Positions 1-7,740 of a stretch of DNA of 64,000 nt are shown here, one piece after another. The notes beneath the pieces were generated by a model that searched no databases, was not told the origin of the DNA, and saw nothing but the letters and a program-made list of their open reading frames with translations. This DNA comes from an uncultured Sulfitobacter sp. Lineage in GTDB: Bacteria; Pseudomonadota; Alphaproteobacteria; Rhodobacterales; Rhodobacteraceae. Each line of letters opens with the position of its first letter. Position 1 is the stretch's first letter. The translations under genes and the position numbers were made by a program. The stretch spans positions 248,001 to 312,000 of the forward strand of contig NZ_CANMQS010000005.1 in the NCBI RefSeq assembly GCF_947500075.1, in the 5' to 3' direction.

Positions 1-906
1 GTCGGAAAATCCTTCGCCCTTGATGGTTTTGAGGATCGTGTTCAACTCGGATTTGGTGTTGGCGGGACCGACGACAACGCGCCAGAAAGCCTTGCCGTTG
101 ATCTCGGACCGTTTGACGGTTGGCAGCAGGCCCGCGCTCTGCATTTGTTTGGCGGCGCGGTTGGCGTTGGCTTCCACACTGAAAATGCCAATCTGGATGA
201 AGGGTTTGGCCAGACTGGAGGGTTTGGGCGCTGGTTTCGGCGCAGGGGCGGGCGCTGCGGCAGCCGTTTCGGTGGTGGTTGGTTCTGCGGCTTCGATTGC
301 GGCGCCTGCGGAGGCAATGGGGTCGAGGGTGGTTTCAGCCACCTCAGCCGGGGCATCGACACCGGCCACGGTGGTGATGTCCTCAGGCGCTGTTTCGGCA
401 GCAGGCACTTCCGCCTCTTCCCGGCGCAGGGCCGTCACGTTCAACGGGGCAGGTGCACCAGCAAGGATATCAAGAGACGCCGCCGCGTCAGAAGAGATCT
501 GCAACCGTGGGCCGGGCAGATCACGCTCGCGCCGGAACAAAGCGCCGATCACGAATTTACCGTTTGCTTCGTTGCGGATGATCACCCGCTCAGGCTCTTT
601 CACATCCGGGTGCGCGACCCAGACCCCGCCCAGAGAGGGCCGGCCATCCCAAAGCCCCTGATCGGAGACGTTGAAGACATCCGGTGCCTCAACATCACGC
701 TCCACCGTCTGGCCGGAGGGGGCGGCACTGCCTGAGGCGCTTTCGGTGCTGTTGCCGCCGCCGAAACTGGGCATCGACAGGCTGAAGTTGCCCGCATCAT
801 CACATCCCGCCAGAAGGGCTGCGGTGGCCAGGCCAAGCGCACAGAGCCTTGCCCGCAGGAAAGGGCGGTGTGTCGCGTCCATGGTGCTGGTCGAGGTGCT
901 GCTCAT
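1..906 (-). CDS. SPOR-domain lipoprotein, 3' end outside window
   Basis: The minus-strand reading frame begins at an ATG at 904-906 and stays open to base 1, giving 302 codons with no stop, so the C-terminus lies outside the window. Residues 21-35 form a lipoprotein signal ending in LAGC (Cys35), so the protein is probably anchored in a membrane and faces the periplasm. A long Pro/Ala-rich linker (about residues 165-232) leads into a SPOR domain (about 235-302, with the PFIQIGIFS start), which in known families binds denuded septal peptidoglycan. A second ATG eight codons downstream is an alternative start. In many Rhodobacterales a gene of this type precedes a D-Ala-D-Ala carboxypeptidase gene; that neighbour would lie beyond base 1 and is not visible here. 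The exact role is not known. Confidence 0.8.
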   Translation of the reverse strand, partial: MSSTSTSTMDATHRPFLRARLCALGLATAALLAGCDDAGNFSLSMPSFGGGNSTESASGSAAPSGQTVERDVEAPDVFNVSDQGLWDGRPSLGGVWVAHPDVKEPERVIIRNEANGKFVIGALFRRERDLPGPRLQISSDAAASLDILAGAPAPLNVTALRREEAEVPAAETAPEDITTVAGVDAPAEVAETTLDPIASAGAAIEAAEPTTTETAAAAPAPAPKPAPKPSSLAKPFIQIGIFSVEANANRAAKQMQSAGLLPTVKRSEINGKAFWRVVVGPANTKSELNTILKTIKGEGFSD

Positions 907-1143
907 CTGTGGTTGTCCTTGCCTGCTGGCTCAAAGCAACGCTTTTGCGTCTGTCTGAGCGTGCCTGTTTGTCCCCTGACGAGGATCTTGTCGACAGCAT
1001 AACCTGTGAAGGAAGGCCTGAAAAGACAAGCCTGCCGAGATAAGCAATTTTCCCCTCCGCGTTTGCCGGTGCGATTTGATGCTGTGATCGGTGCAAAGTG
1101 CATTTGCCGAATCGCGATTGGGCCAGTAGGAGGGGCGGGCTGC

Positions 1144-1233
1144 GGAGGTTTGGCAGAGTGGTCGAATGCACCGGTCTTGAAAACCGGCGGGCGTGAAAGC
1201 GTCCCCAGGGTTCGAATCCCTGAGCCTCCGCCA
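1144..1233 (+). tRNA. tRNA-Ser (anticodon UGA), encoded CCA end
   Basis: The acceptor strands GGAGGTT and AGCCTCC pair over 7 bp and are followed by discriminator G and an encoded CCA (1231-1233). The anticodon stem CCGGT/ACCGG (1171-1175 with 1183-1187) holds the loop CTTGAAA with anticodon TGA at 1178-1180, which reads UCA. A long variable arm (GGCGTGAAAGCGTCC region) and the TTCGAATCC T-loop fit a class II serine tRNA. The 3' end of this gene is the apparent integration target of the island that follows. Confidence 0.95.
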
Positions 1234-1235
1234 GC
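1220..1235 (+). repeat. Attachment-site copy at tRNA-Ser 3' end (attL/attB-like)
   Basis: The 16 bases CTGAGCCTCCGCCAGC span the 3' end of tRNA-Ser and the two bases after its CCA. The same 16 bases recur at 24908-24923, and 14 of them recur at 31210-31223, all in the same orientation. An integrase gene starts about 150 bp downstream and points away from the tRNA, which is the usual layout for P4-type islands. The crossover itself has not been shown. Confidence 0.75.
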
Positions 1236-1382
1236 CCACCATTTATCTGAGTTCGGACGGATCGCCATTGGTGGCATTTTTCTATTGTTTATTTGGCTAT
1301 AGCGCGCCGCATCACTTTCCTTGAGTTACTTTCGATGATCCCTATATTCGTTCCTTGAGTGGTATGGAGTGTGGTATTCTCA

Positions 1383-2591
1383 ATGGCCCTAACTGGTAAG
1401 CTGACAAAGAATCTGGTCGAGAACCTTGGCGCTGGGCGGCATGGCGATGGGGGTGGGTTGTATCTGGTGGTTGATCCATCGGGAGCGCGGCGATGGATTG
1501 TGCGTGTGGTGGTCAAAGGTCAGAAAAATAGAAATGGCGCACCGCTTAGAACTGACTTTGGTTTGGGCGGTGCTGATGTTGTGACGCTCAACCAAGCGCG
1601 TGAGCGGGCGTTGGAGTATCGTAGGATGGCCAAGCAAGGTCTGAATCCGCGCTTCAATGCACGTCAAGAGGTGCCAACCTTTGAAGAGGTAGCGCAACAG
1701 GTCCACATCGACCGGATGCCTACATGGAAGAACGCCAAACATGGGCAACAGTGGATCAACACCCTGCGCGATTATGCTTTCCCCAAGATTGGGCGAATGC
1801 CAGTTGACAGCATAGGTCAGCCGGAAGTGATGATGTGTCTTGCGCCAATCTGGACCGAAAAGCACGAGACAGCCCGCCGTCTCGCCCAACGCATCAAAAC
1901 GGTTCTGGACGTAGCGCGATCAAAGGGCTTTCGTTCAGGTGAAAACCCCGTAACCGCAATCAAAGACGCTCAGGCCTTGCCTAAGGTCAAAGCAAAGCCG
2001 AAGCACCACAAGGCTATGCGATGGCAAGATGTCCCCGATTTCTATGCTAGTTTGCGTGGGCGAAATGCGATGGCGGCAAAGGCATTGATGTTTACCTGCC
2101 TTACGGGTTCGAGGACAGGTGAGGTACTTGGTCTGCGTTGGGCAGAGATTGATGTTGAGGCGCGTCTTTGGACATGTCCTGCTGAACGGATGAAGACCGG
2201 TGAAGAGCATCGTGTTCCGCTCACGAATGAAATGCTGGGAATCATGGAGCCACTTCGCGCTTTGAATTCGGACTACGTTTTTGAAGGTCAGAAACGAAAC
2301 AAGCCGCTGTCAAACATGTCGATGCTTATGCTGTTGCGCCGAATGAATGTTGCGGGTGTGACTGTACATGGCTTTCGTTCCACTTTCCGCGACTGGGCTT
2401 CTGAGGTAGCGAACGCGCCACGCGAAGTCGCCGAATTGAGCTTGTCACATCAAGTTGGCTCTGATGTTGAGCGCGCCTATGCGCGATCTGACTTGTTGGA
2501 AAAGCGGCGGATTTTGATGGATCGCTGGTCGAGGTATGTTTCGGAAGCGAACTGTGACGTGATTGAGTTGGTTCACGGCATAAGAGAGTAA
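1383..2591 (+). CDS. P4-type tyrosine integrase
   Basis: A 402-residue site-specific recombinase with the N-terminal DUF4102-type arm-binding region (GRHGDGGGLYL, near residue 20) typical of integrases that use tRNA genes. The catalytic set is complete: Arg244 (TGSRTGE), His329 and Arg332 (HGFR), His356 (LSHQ) and Tyr366 (RAYAR), so the enzyme looks active. ATG 1383 is preferred over the upstream GTG at 1359 because the conserved N-terminus begins here. The gene lies 150 bp after tRNA-Ser and reads away from it, and it most likely catalyses insertion and excision at the tRNA-Ser repeat. Confidence 0.9.
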   Translation: MALTGKLTKNLVENLGAGRHGDGGGLYLVVDPSGARRWIVRVVVKGQKNRNGAPLRTDFGLGGADVVTLNQARERALEYRRMAKQGLNPRFNARQEVPTFEEVAQQVHIDRMPTWKNAKHGQQWINTLRDYAFPKIGRMPVDSIGQPEVMMCLAPIWTEKHETARRLAQRIKTVLDVARSKGFRSGENPVTAIKDAQALPKVKAKPKHHKAMRWQDVPDFYASLRGRNAMAAKALMFTCLTGSRTGEVLGLRWAEIDVEARLWTCPAERMKTGEEHRVPLTNEMLGIMEPLRALNSDYVFEGQKRNKPLSNMSMLMLLRRMNVAGVTVHGFRSTFRDWASEVANAPREVAELSLSHQVGSDVERAYARSDLLEKRRILMDRWSRYVSEANCDVIELVHGIRE

Positions 2592-2697
2592 ATGCGGAAA
2601 GGCCCTTTGAGCGACACCTTTTCAGAAAAGCCGGGTTCGGTTCGGTTTGTTCTGGTTGGTATTGAAATGTGGTAAGGGGTTCGCCATCTCACCCTTT

Positions 2698-3516
2698 ATG
2701 ACAGACAAATCAACCGACGAATTGATAGAACTGGCTTTGGATGGCCTGATAGGGCAACCAGTAAAGAACGCTCTTGCGCCCGCCTTCTCTGGCGATAGCT
2801 TGCCGCGCTTGGATACCTCAAAGCCAAATTTCCATGACAATAAGCGTGAGTTCCAGTTGGAAAAGGACGTTGTTGCGGCTGTCATCCATCACCTGGAGGG
2901 CATAATTGACCAGTTTGTGTATGAAAATGATGATCATGAACGGTCGAAGATGCGCGACCGGTTAGAGACGGCTGTAGACGAGGCGGCCATTGTTGCTTCG
3001 AGAAGAACGAACGTTCAGACACCGAGGGATTTGGCTGTAAGAAACGTTGCCGAAACGGGTTTCTTCTTGTCGTCAATGTTTGTCATCATTAACACGATGG
3101 AATGCTACAAAATAAGGCTTAGAGACCTCGAGGATCAGGAAAAACAGTTCTGGAGTGTGCCTCATCGTCCGCCAAACTATTACGCTAGGACAATCGCGCT
3201 TCGTTTGGCGCGGCTATACGCAAAAACACATCAAGCAAAGCCCACGTTTGGGATTGCGAGAGATGGGAATCATCCCTCGACCGAATTTGGTCGTGCGCTG
3301 GAACAGATTTTTGCAGCTTTGGAAATCAAAGCGTCTGTCCGCGGGGCCGCGGAGTGGGCGATTGGGCAATTGACAGAGGACGAGATCAATCCGCCTCAGC
3401 GCGGGTTGCTGGGGGCTCTGCTGGGTTCTCCGGGCGATCCACCATTGCCAAAAAAGTCTTCGAATAATGCGACGTGTGATATCGTGGAGGCCTTGTTAAA
3501 AGGTCAGAGTACTTAG
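2698..3516 (+). CDS. Hypothetical protein of the island's integrase end
   Basis: I do not recognise this family. From ATG 2698 the product is 272 residues; an upstream in-frame start at 2647 would add 17. It is mostly charged and helical, without a signal peptide or convincing membrane segment apart from one hydrophobic stretch (GFFLSSMFVIINTM). The C-terminal third has a conserved-looking patch that begins FGRALEQIFAALEI. It lies about 100 bp after the integrase on the same strand and has lower GC than the polysaccharide genes, which suits island cargo. No function can be assigned. Confidence 0.55.
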   Translation: MTDKSTDELIELALDGLIGQPVKNALAPAFSGDSLPRLDTSKPNFHDNKREFQLEKDVVAAVIHHLEGIIDQFVYENDDHERSKMRDRLETAVDEAAIVASRRTNVQTPRDLAVRNVAETGFFLSSMFVIINTMECYKIRLRDLEDQEKQFWSVPHRPPNYYARTIALRLARLYAKTHQAKPTFGIARDGNHPSTEFGRALEQIFAALEIKASVRGAAEWAIGQLTEDEINPPQRGLLGALLGSPGDPPLPKKSSNNATCDIVEALLKGQST

Positions 3517-3613
3517 CCCTTTTCAAAGCTGTCATTCCGGCTTTCCCCGCTTGTTCTCAAGGCAAATCAACGGTGCTTAAACGGTTCCAGTCCCAACAAA
3601 GAGGATTGGATCA

Positions 3614-3823
3614 ATGAAAGCACTTTTTGAACAAAACCGTAACTATGCTCTGGGCGACCCGGAACTGGACCTCATTGGCGACCGCGACAAGCTGGCGCAA
3701 TGGCGTCACAAGGGCGTCGGGCCAGCTTTCTACAAGCTTGGTCGTAAGGTTATCTACAGCGGCGCTGATCTCAACGCATGGGCAGACGCACAACGTGTTG
3801 AGCCGGGCACCGAGCGCCAGTAA
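3614..3823 (+). CDS. Small HTH protein, excisionase-like
   Basis: The 69-residue product has the length and layout of a MerR/excisionase-type winged helix: a DRDKLAQWRHKGVGPAF helix-turn-helix followed by a YKLGRKVIYSGADLNAWADAQ wing and helix, the usual form of HTH_17 proteins that act as recombination directionality factors or repressors. A good ribosome site (GAGGAT) precedes ATG 3614. Its stop codon overlaps the ATG of the next gene (TAATG at 3821-3825), so the two are probably translationally coupled. They are followed by a tyrosine recombinase, and the three genes look like one recombination module. The directionality role is inferred. Confidence 0.65.
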   Translation: MKALFEQNRNYALGDPELDLIGDRDKLAQWRHKGVGPAFYKLGRKVIYSGADLNAWADAQRVEPGTERQ

Positions 3824-4242
3824 TGGCGTCGCGCTTTAAAACGCAGAGCATCAAAGCCAACAAGACCTATGAGGTCGCAGAGCTGGCAGATGCGGCCTGT
3901 GTTTCGATTCCAACTGTCCGCAATTGGCTCAAGGCCGGAATGCAGAAAGTTGATGATCAGCGCCCTACTATGATCATGGGCTTTCAAGCACTCGAGTTTC
4001 TCAAGACCCGCAAGGTCAAAGGAAAGCGCCCCATGGCCAAAGGCGAGTTCTTTTGCATGCGCTGCAAGGACCGCAGAGAGCCTCTTGGAGCGATGGCCGA
4101 CTACGAGCAGACAAGTGCGACAGGCGGGCGTTTGAAGGCCTTCTGCGCGGTTTGCGAGTGCCCTTGCAACCGGAACATAAGCGCACGTGATCTGCCCAAC
4201 ATCCTCAAAATTTTGGATGTCGCAATCAGGAGCAGTTCGTGA
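3823..4242 (+). CDS. HTH and Cys-rich (zinc-ribbon-like) protein
   Basis: The product has 139 residues. Residues about 15-60 form a helix-turn-helix (YEVAELADAACVSIPTVRNWLKAG), and the C-terminal half has four or more paired cysteines (CMRCKDR, then CAVCECPC) spaced like a zinc ribbon. It starts inside the stop codon of the excisionase-like gene and ends 58 bp before the tyrosine recombinase at 4301. A DNA-binding regulator or accessory factor of that recombinase is the simplest reading. I cannot name a characterised homologue. Confidence 0.6.
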   Translation: MASRFKTQSIKANKTYEVAELADAACVSIPTVRNWLKAGMQKVDDQRPTMIMGFQALEFLKTRKVKGKRPMAKGEFFCMRCKDRREPLGAMADYEQTSATGGRLKAFCAVCECPCNRNISARDLPNILKILDVAIRSSS

Positions 4243-4300
4243 CCCTAAAGGAACCCTTCAACTCCCTCTTAAACTAGCACTTCAGGAAGGACGCTGAGTC

Positions 4301-5335
4301 ATGCGGAGATACAATGCAGCAAATGAGCGCTTGAAGCGCTGTTACGAACAATATCTTAGAGAAGCCAAAGGCCAGGATGACAAGTCAATCGACAAGGTCC
4401 GGGCCGCGTTGGTAAAGTTCGAAGAAAGCACCAAGTTCAAGCCCTTTAGAGCATTCCGTATTGATCAGGCGCGGCAATTCAAAGATGCATTGAGCCGTGC
4501 CAAAACCACCAAAGGCAAGCCTTTAAGCCTCACTACGACGGACGCTACCCTGCGGTTGGTTAAGGGGTTCTTTCACTGGCTGGCTGGCCAGCAAGGGTTC
4601 AAGAAGGTTCTGAGCTATGCGGACGTTGAATACTTCAACAACAACCGCAAAGACGCACGGGCAGCCCATGCCCAACGCCCGGTTCACTTCCCTTCTAAAC
4701 AGGCGGCCTATCACGCGTTTCAGGCGATGGTTGACAGAACGGAACTGGAACGGCGTGACAAGGCCATGTTCGCCTTCGTGATGATCACAGGCGCGCGCGT
4801 TGCCGCTGTGGCTTCTCTGCGATTGAAGCATATCAATCTAGTTGATGGGTTGGTTCATCAGGATGGGCGGGAGGTTCAAACCAAAGGGGGAAAGACAATC
4901 ACGACTTGGTTTTTTCCTATGCATCCTCAGTATTTGGTCTGCTTCACTAATTGGGTGACCTTTCTGCGGAATGACAAAATGTTTGGGCAGGAAGATGCAT
5001 TGTTCCCACGACCGGAGCGGCGGCTCGTGAACGGCAAGTTCGCATTCGATACGCTTTCCCGCAGAAACTACGCTAACGGAGCAAAAGTGAATGAGGTGTT
5101 TCGGGGAGCCTTTGAGCAGGTCCAGATGCATCCTTACGGCGCACACTCTGCCCGCAAGACGCTGGGGCAAGAACTCAGCGACCGGAACCTTCCTCTAGCA
5201 ACACAAAAGGCGTGGTCACAGAACTTAGGACATGAGAGATTTACAACGACTGTGTCCAACTACCTGCCGGTTTCTACGCAACAACAGGGTGAGCTAATCA
5301 AGGGGCTTGATCAAGGCAAGATTCCTCACAATTAA
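4301..5335 (+). CDS. Second tyrosine recombinase/integrase
   Basis: A 344-residue recombinase, clearly different from the integrase at 1383. The catalytic residues are Arg166 (TGARVAAV), His282 and Arg285 (HSAR), His311 (LGHE) and Tyr321 (SNYL), so it appears intact. The N-terminal part (residues 10-110) fits a SAM-like core-binding domain. A ribosome site (AGGAAGGA) lies just before ATG 4301. It follows two small HTH genes and probably forms a small mobile module with them inside the larger island. Its own attachment sites were not found. Confidence 0.8.
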   Translation: MRRYNAANERLKRCYEQYLREAKGQDDKSIDKVRAALVKFEESTKFKPFRAFRIDQARQFKDALSRAKTTKGKPLSLTTTDATLRLVKGFFHWLAGQQGFKKVLSYADVEYFNNNRKDARAAHAQRPVHFPSKQAAYHAFQAMVDRTELERRDKAMFAFVMITGARVAAVASLRLKHINLVDGLVHQDGREVQTKGGKTITTWFFPMHPQYLVCFTNWVTFLRNDKMFGQEDALFPRPERRLVNGKFAFDTLSRRNYANGAKVNEVFRGAFEQVQMHPYGAHSARKTLGQELSDRNLPLATQKAWSQNLGHERFTTTVSNYLPVSTQQQGELIKGLDQGKIPHN

Positions 5336-5418
5336 CAGCAGGCTGAGCCTGTTCCTTCCCGACCCGTTCCATGACCGCAGTTCTGTCGGTGTTAATAGAG
5401 ACTGCCGCAATTTTTGTT

Positions 5419-5740
5419 TCAGTCCTTGGGGCGCGCCCCGAGACTTCTGGCAAGCTACGACTGACCATGCCTACTAGCGACTTAGTGGTGATCCCAAACG
5501 TCGTTCGTACATAAGGTCGCGATAGTTCAGAAGCCCGCTTCGATCACAATGTCTCCGCGCGCACGTGTCGAGTAGTTGACGATCGTGAAGAAGAAACTGG
5601 CAGCCAAGTCTGGCAAAACAGCAATTCGACAAAAGGTGACGGATCAAATTCAGATCTGAAAGGTATGCGCGGTCAACAGCATGAAGACCGCAAATTCCAG
5701 CAACGGCGCATCACGCGGCCGCAATTGCTGAACCAATGTC
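5419..5740 (-). pseudogene. Decayed two-TM potassium channel gene
   Basis: Read on the minus strand, this stretch aligns from about a third of the way in to the stop codon with the intact channel gene at 25019-25468. Recognisable pieces are EFAVFMLLTAHTFQI, LPDLAASFFFTIV and GDIVIEAG, against AVFVLVSAHTVQV, LPDLAASFYFATV and GDIVLDAD in the intact copy. Both tryptophans of the intact VWTW motif are TGA stops here, a third stop follows the pore, a small deletion shifts the frame, and the selectivity filter TLGYGD is degraded to STRARGD. The first third is missing or unrecognisable. It is therefore a dead paralogue, and it lies directly before the polysaccharide locus. Confidence 0.8.
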
Positions 5741-5753
5741 CATCTTCCCGAAT

Positions 5754-5769
5754 CTATCCCTTTGCATAG
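5754..5769. promoter_or_regulatory. Palindromic operator 1, before the porin-algFIJX operon
   Basis: The bases CTATCC-CTTT-GCATAG form an inverted repeat with a 4-base spacer, ending 104 bp before the porin start. The following CCCCGCT matches the flank of operator 4. The same architecture occurs before four other transcription units of this locus (11506, 14720, 17894, 19558). Binding by the local response regulator is inferred. Confidence 0.7.
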
Positions 5770-5873
5770 CCCCGCTAGACCAATCGCGCATCCGGTAGCC
5801 CTTTGGCCGTCTGTGTTCGACACCCCCTCAATCGTATTCAGGCACCAGAACTTTCAGTGTGAGGACTGTGGTG

Positions 5874-7118
5874 ATGATAAAGAGTATTAGCAAAGCGTTC
5901 GCGTTAGTGAGCATCCTGGCGGTGGCAATCGCATTGGCCCCGCTCCCGGCGGATGCAGGCAGCAAGAAGGATAAGCCGCTGAGTGCGCCGTCCGTTTTCA
6001 ATGCCGAAAAACGCAAATCGACGAGAAACAAATGGGGCCAGCGGCTTTCCTATAGCGGCTATGCGCAGTTCAAAGCACAGGGGGAAACGAACCTGGGCCG
6101 GGATGACGCGATCCTGGACAGGCGGGACGAGATGGCGCTCTACCTTGGTTTGGTGGGGCGGGTTGATCTGGGGCGCCGTGCCATTGGCTTTGCGCATGGC
6201 CAGTTGAAATGGACGCGCAAACAGTCTCACACCACAGATTATGACCCGACGCTGCAATGGATCACGAAAGAAGCGTTTGTGTCTTTCCAACTGTCTGCAA
6301 AGCAGCGGTTAACCGTCGGGCGAATGCGATTTTCAGACCTGACCCGCTGGGTCGTGGATGCATCCGTCGACGGTGTTCATTTTGCCCATCGCAGCCCGGA
6401 TCAGGTTACCGAAGTTGCAGCCTTTGCCGCGACCGGCGACGACGAGGGTCGTTTTGTGATGGTCCATCATGGCCGGGTGCTGAACAAACTGCGGTACGGT
6501 GCAATTGCGCTGTTGGAAGACCTGCCGAATGACCGCCGCCTGAGGGTGTCGGGATATGCGCTTGGCCAAATGTCAAAGCAAACTTCCTTTGAAGCGAATG
6601 TCGCCGCCACGATGAGCGATGCGGCGGGCACCGGTTTGGCGTTCGATGTCCGGACCACACATAAATTCGGCGCCAGCCGCCTCAAGCCGCAAGTGTTGCT
6701 TGGGTTTGCCGCTGGCACCGCTGATTTTCGCCAATCCGGTGTGCATAGCAACAAGACCTACAATGGCGGGCAAACGCAGGTGCACCGCTATGGCTATGTG
6801 TTTCAACCGGACCTGACGAACCTTGCTGTCGGCACTGTTGCGGTGGGGCTGCGGCCCTCCAGAAACTTCTCTGTCGATCTTGGGCTGCATGTCTACGGCC
6901 AGGTCCAGAAATCACGGAGTGCGCCTGTGGCACGGTTCTCTGGCGCGATGACGGGGGACAGCCGTTTTGTGGGGACCGAAGTCAGCCTTGTCGGGGCATG
7001 GCGGCCCAACAAACGCTCTAAGGTCGATTTTAGGGTGGGGCGTTTCAAACCGGGCCGCGCGTTTGCCGACCGCTCTGACGTCACCCGGGTTTCCATCCGC
7101 CTGACTACAACTTTCTGA
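5874..7118 (+). CDS. AlgE-like outer-membrane polysaccharide porin
   Basis: The product is 414 residues with a signal peptide (hydrophobic stretch to ADA at about residue 28) and a long body of alternating amphipathic strands ending in TTTF, as in outer-membrane beta-barrels with a terminal Phe. Position and length fit the alginate export family, somewhat shorter than the roughly 490-residue AlgE of Pseudomonas. ATG 5874 is chosen because GAGG lies about 9 bp upstream and the signal peptide begins here; GTG 5859 is possible. It heads the operon with algF, algI, algJ-like and algX-like genes and should form the exit channel for the polymer. Confidence 0.75.
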   Translation: MIKSISKAFALVSILAVAIALAPLPADAGSKKDKPLSAPSVFNAEKRKSTRNKWGQRLSYSGYAQFKAQGETNLGRDDAILDRRDEMALYLGLVGRVDLGRRAIGFAHGQLKWTRKQSHTTDYDPTLQWITKEAFVSFQLSAKQRLTVGRMRFSDLTRWVVDASVDGVHFAHRSPDQVTEVAAFAATGDDEGRFVMVHHGRVLNKLRYGAIALLEDLPNDRRLRVSGYALGQMSKQTSFEANVAATMSDAAGTGLAFDVRTTHKFGASRLKPQVLLGFAAGTADFRQSGVHSNKTYNGGQTQVHRYGYVFQPDLTNLAVGTVAVGLRPSRNFSVDLGLHVYGQVQKSRSAPVARFSGAMTGDSRFVGTEVSLVGAWRPNKRSKVDFRVGRFKPGRAFADRSDVTRVSIRLTTTF

Positions 7119-7128
7119 GGATAATCAC

Positions 7129-7716
7129 ATGACACGTTTTAGCTTTCTTACGACCCTGTTTCTTATTGCTGCCCCACAATGTGTTCTGGCTGATACCAGC
7201 CTCTATGCTGAGGCAGCGCCGGCGGATGCCAGCTTTGTGCGCTTTATCGGGTTCGATGGTGCCAACGAGGCGGAGTTTGACGGCTTTACTTTTGCGCTAA
7301 ACGGCGATGTTGGGGAGGCATACATCCCCGTGTCCGCCGCCCTTTTGAAGGGCACAGAGCCGGGCCGCTATGTTTCTGTTTTCCGCCGCGCAGATGGTGA
7401 AATCCGGACGATCACCGAAGGGGCGCGCGCAAGTCGGTCCAAAGTGTCTCTGCTGATGGTGAACGCGGGCGATACGCCTGTGCATCTGCGGCTTGCCGAT
7501 GGCAGCGTTCCAGTGGTCGAAGACGTGGGCCCCAACAGCGCCGCCCAGCGCGATGTCAATCCTGTTGCCATCTCGCTTGGGGTCTTTTCCGACAGTGCAG
7601 AGGCGCCTCTGGCGGTTTTCGATGTGGCGCTGCACCGTGGTCAGAACCTCAGCTTCGTCGTGGACGCAGGCAGCGTCCGTCTTATTGAAAATCAATTCGC
7701 GCCAGTTGCGAAGTAA
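7129..7716 (+). CDS. algF: AlgF-like polysaccharide O-acetylation protein
   Basis: A 195-residue periplasmic protein with a cleavable signal peptide (to VLA at residue 21) and a beta-rich body, matching AlgF in size and in motifs such as SLYAEAAPADASFVRF and the SFVVDAGSVRLIEN end. AlgF works with AlgI, AlgJ and AlgX to place acetyl groups on polymannuronate in the periplasm. It begins 10 bp after the porin gene and is followed 24 bp later by algI. All four acetylation genes are present in this operon, so the polymer should be acetylated. Confidence 0.8.
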   Translation: MTRFSFLTTLFLIAAPQCVLADTSLYAEAAPADASFVRFIGFDGANEAEFDGFTFALNGDVGEAYIPVSAALLKGTEPGRYVSVFRRADGEIRTITEGARASRSKVSLLMVNAGDTPVHLRLADGSVPVVEDVGPNSAAQRDVNPVAISLGVFSDSAEAPLAVFDVALHRGQNLSFVVDAGSVRLIENQFAPVAK

Positions 7717-7740
7717 GTCCAGACCTCCGGGATCAAGCAG

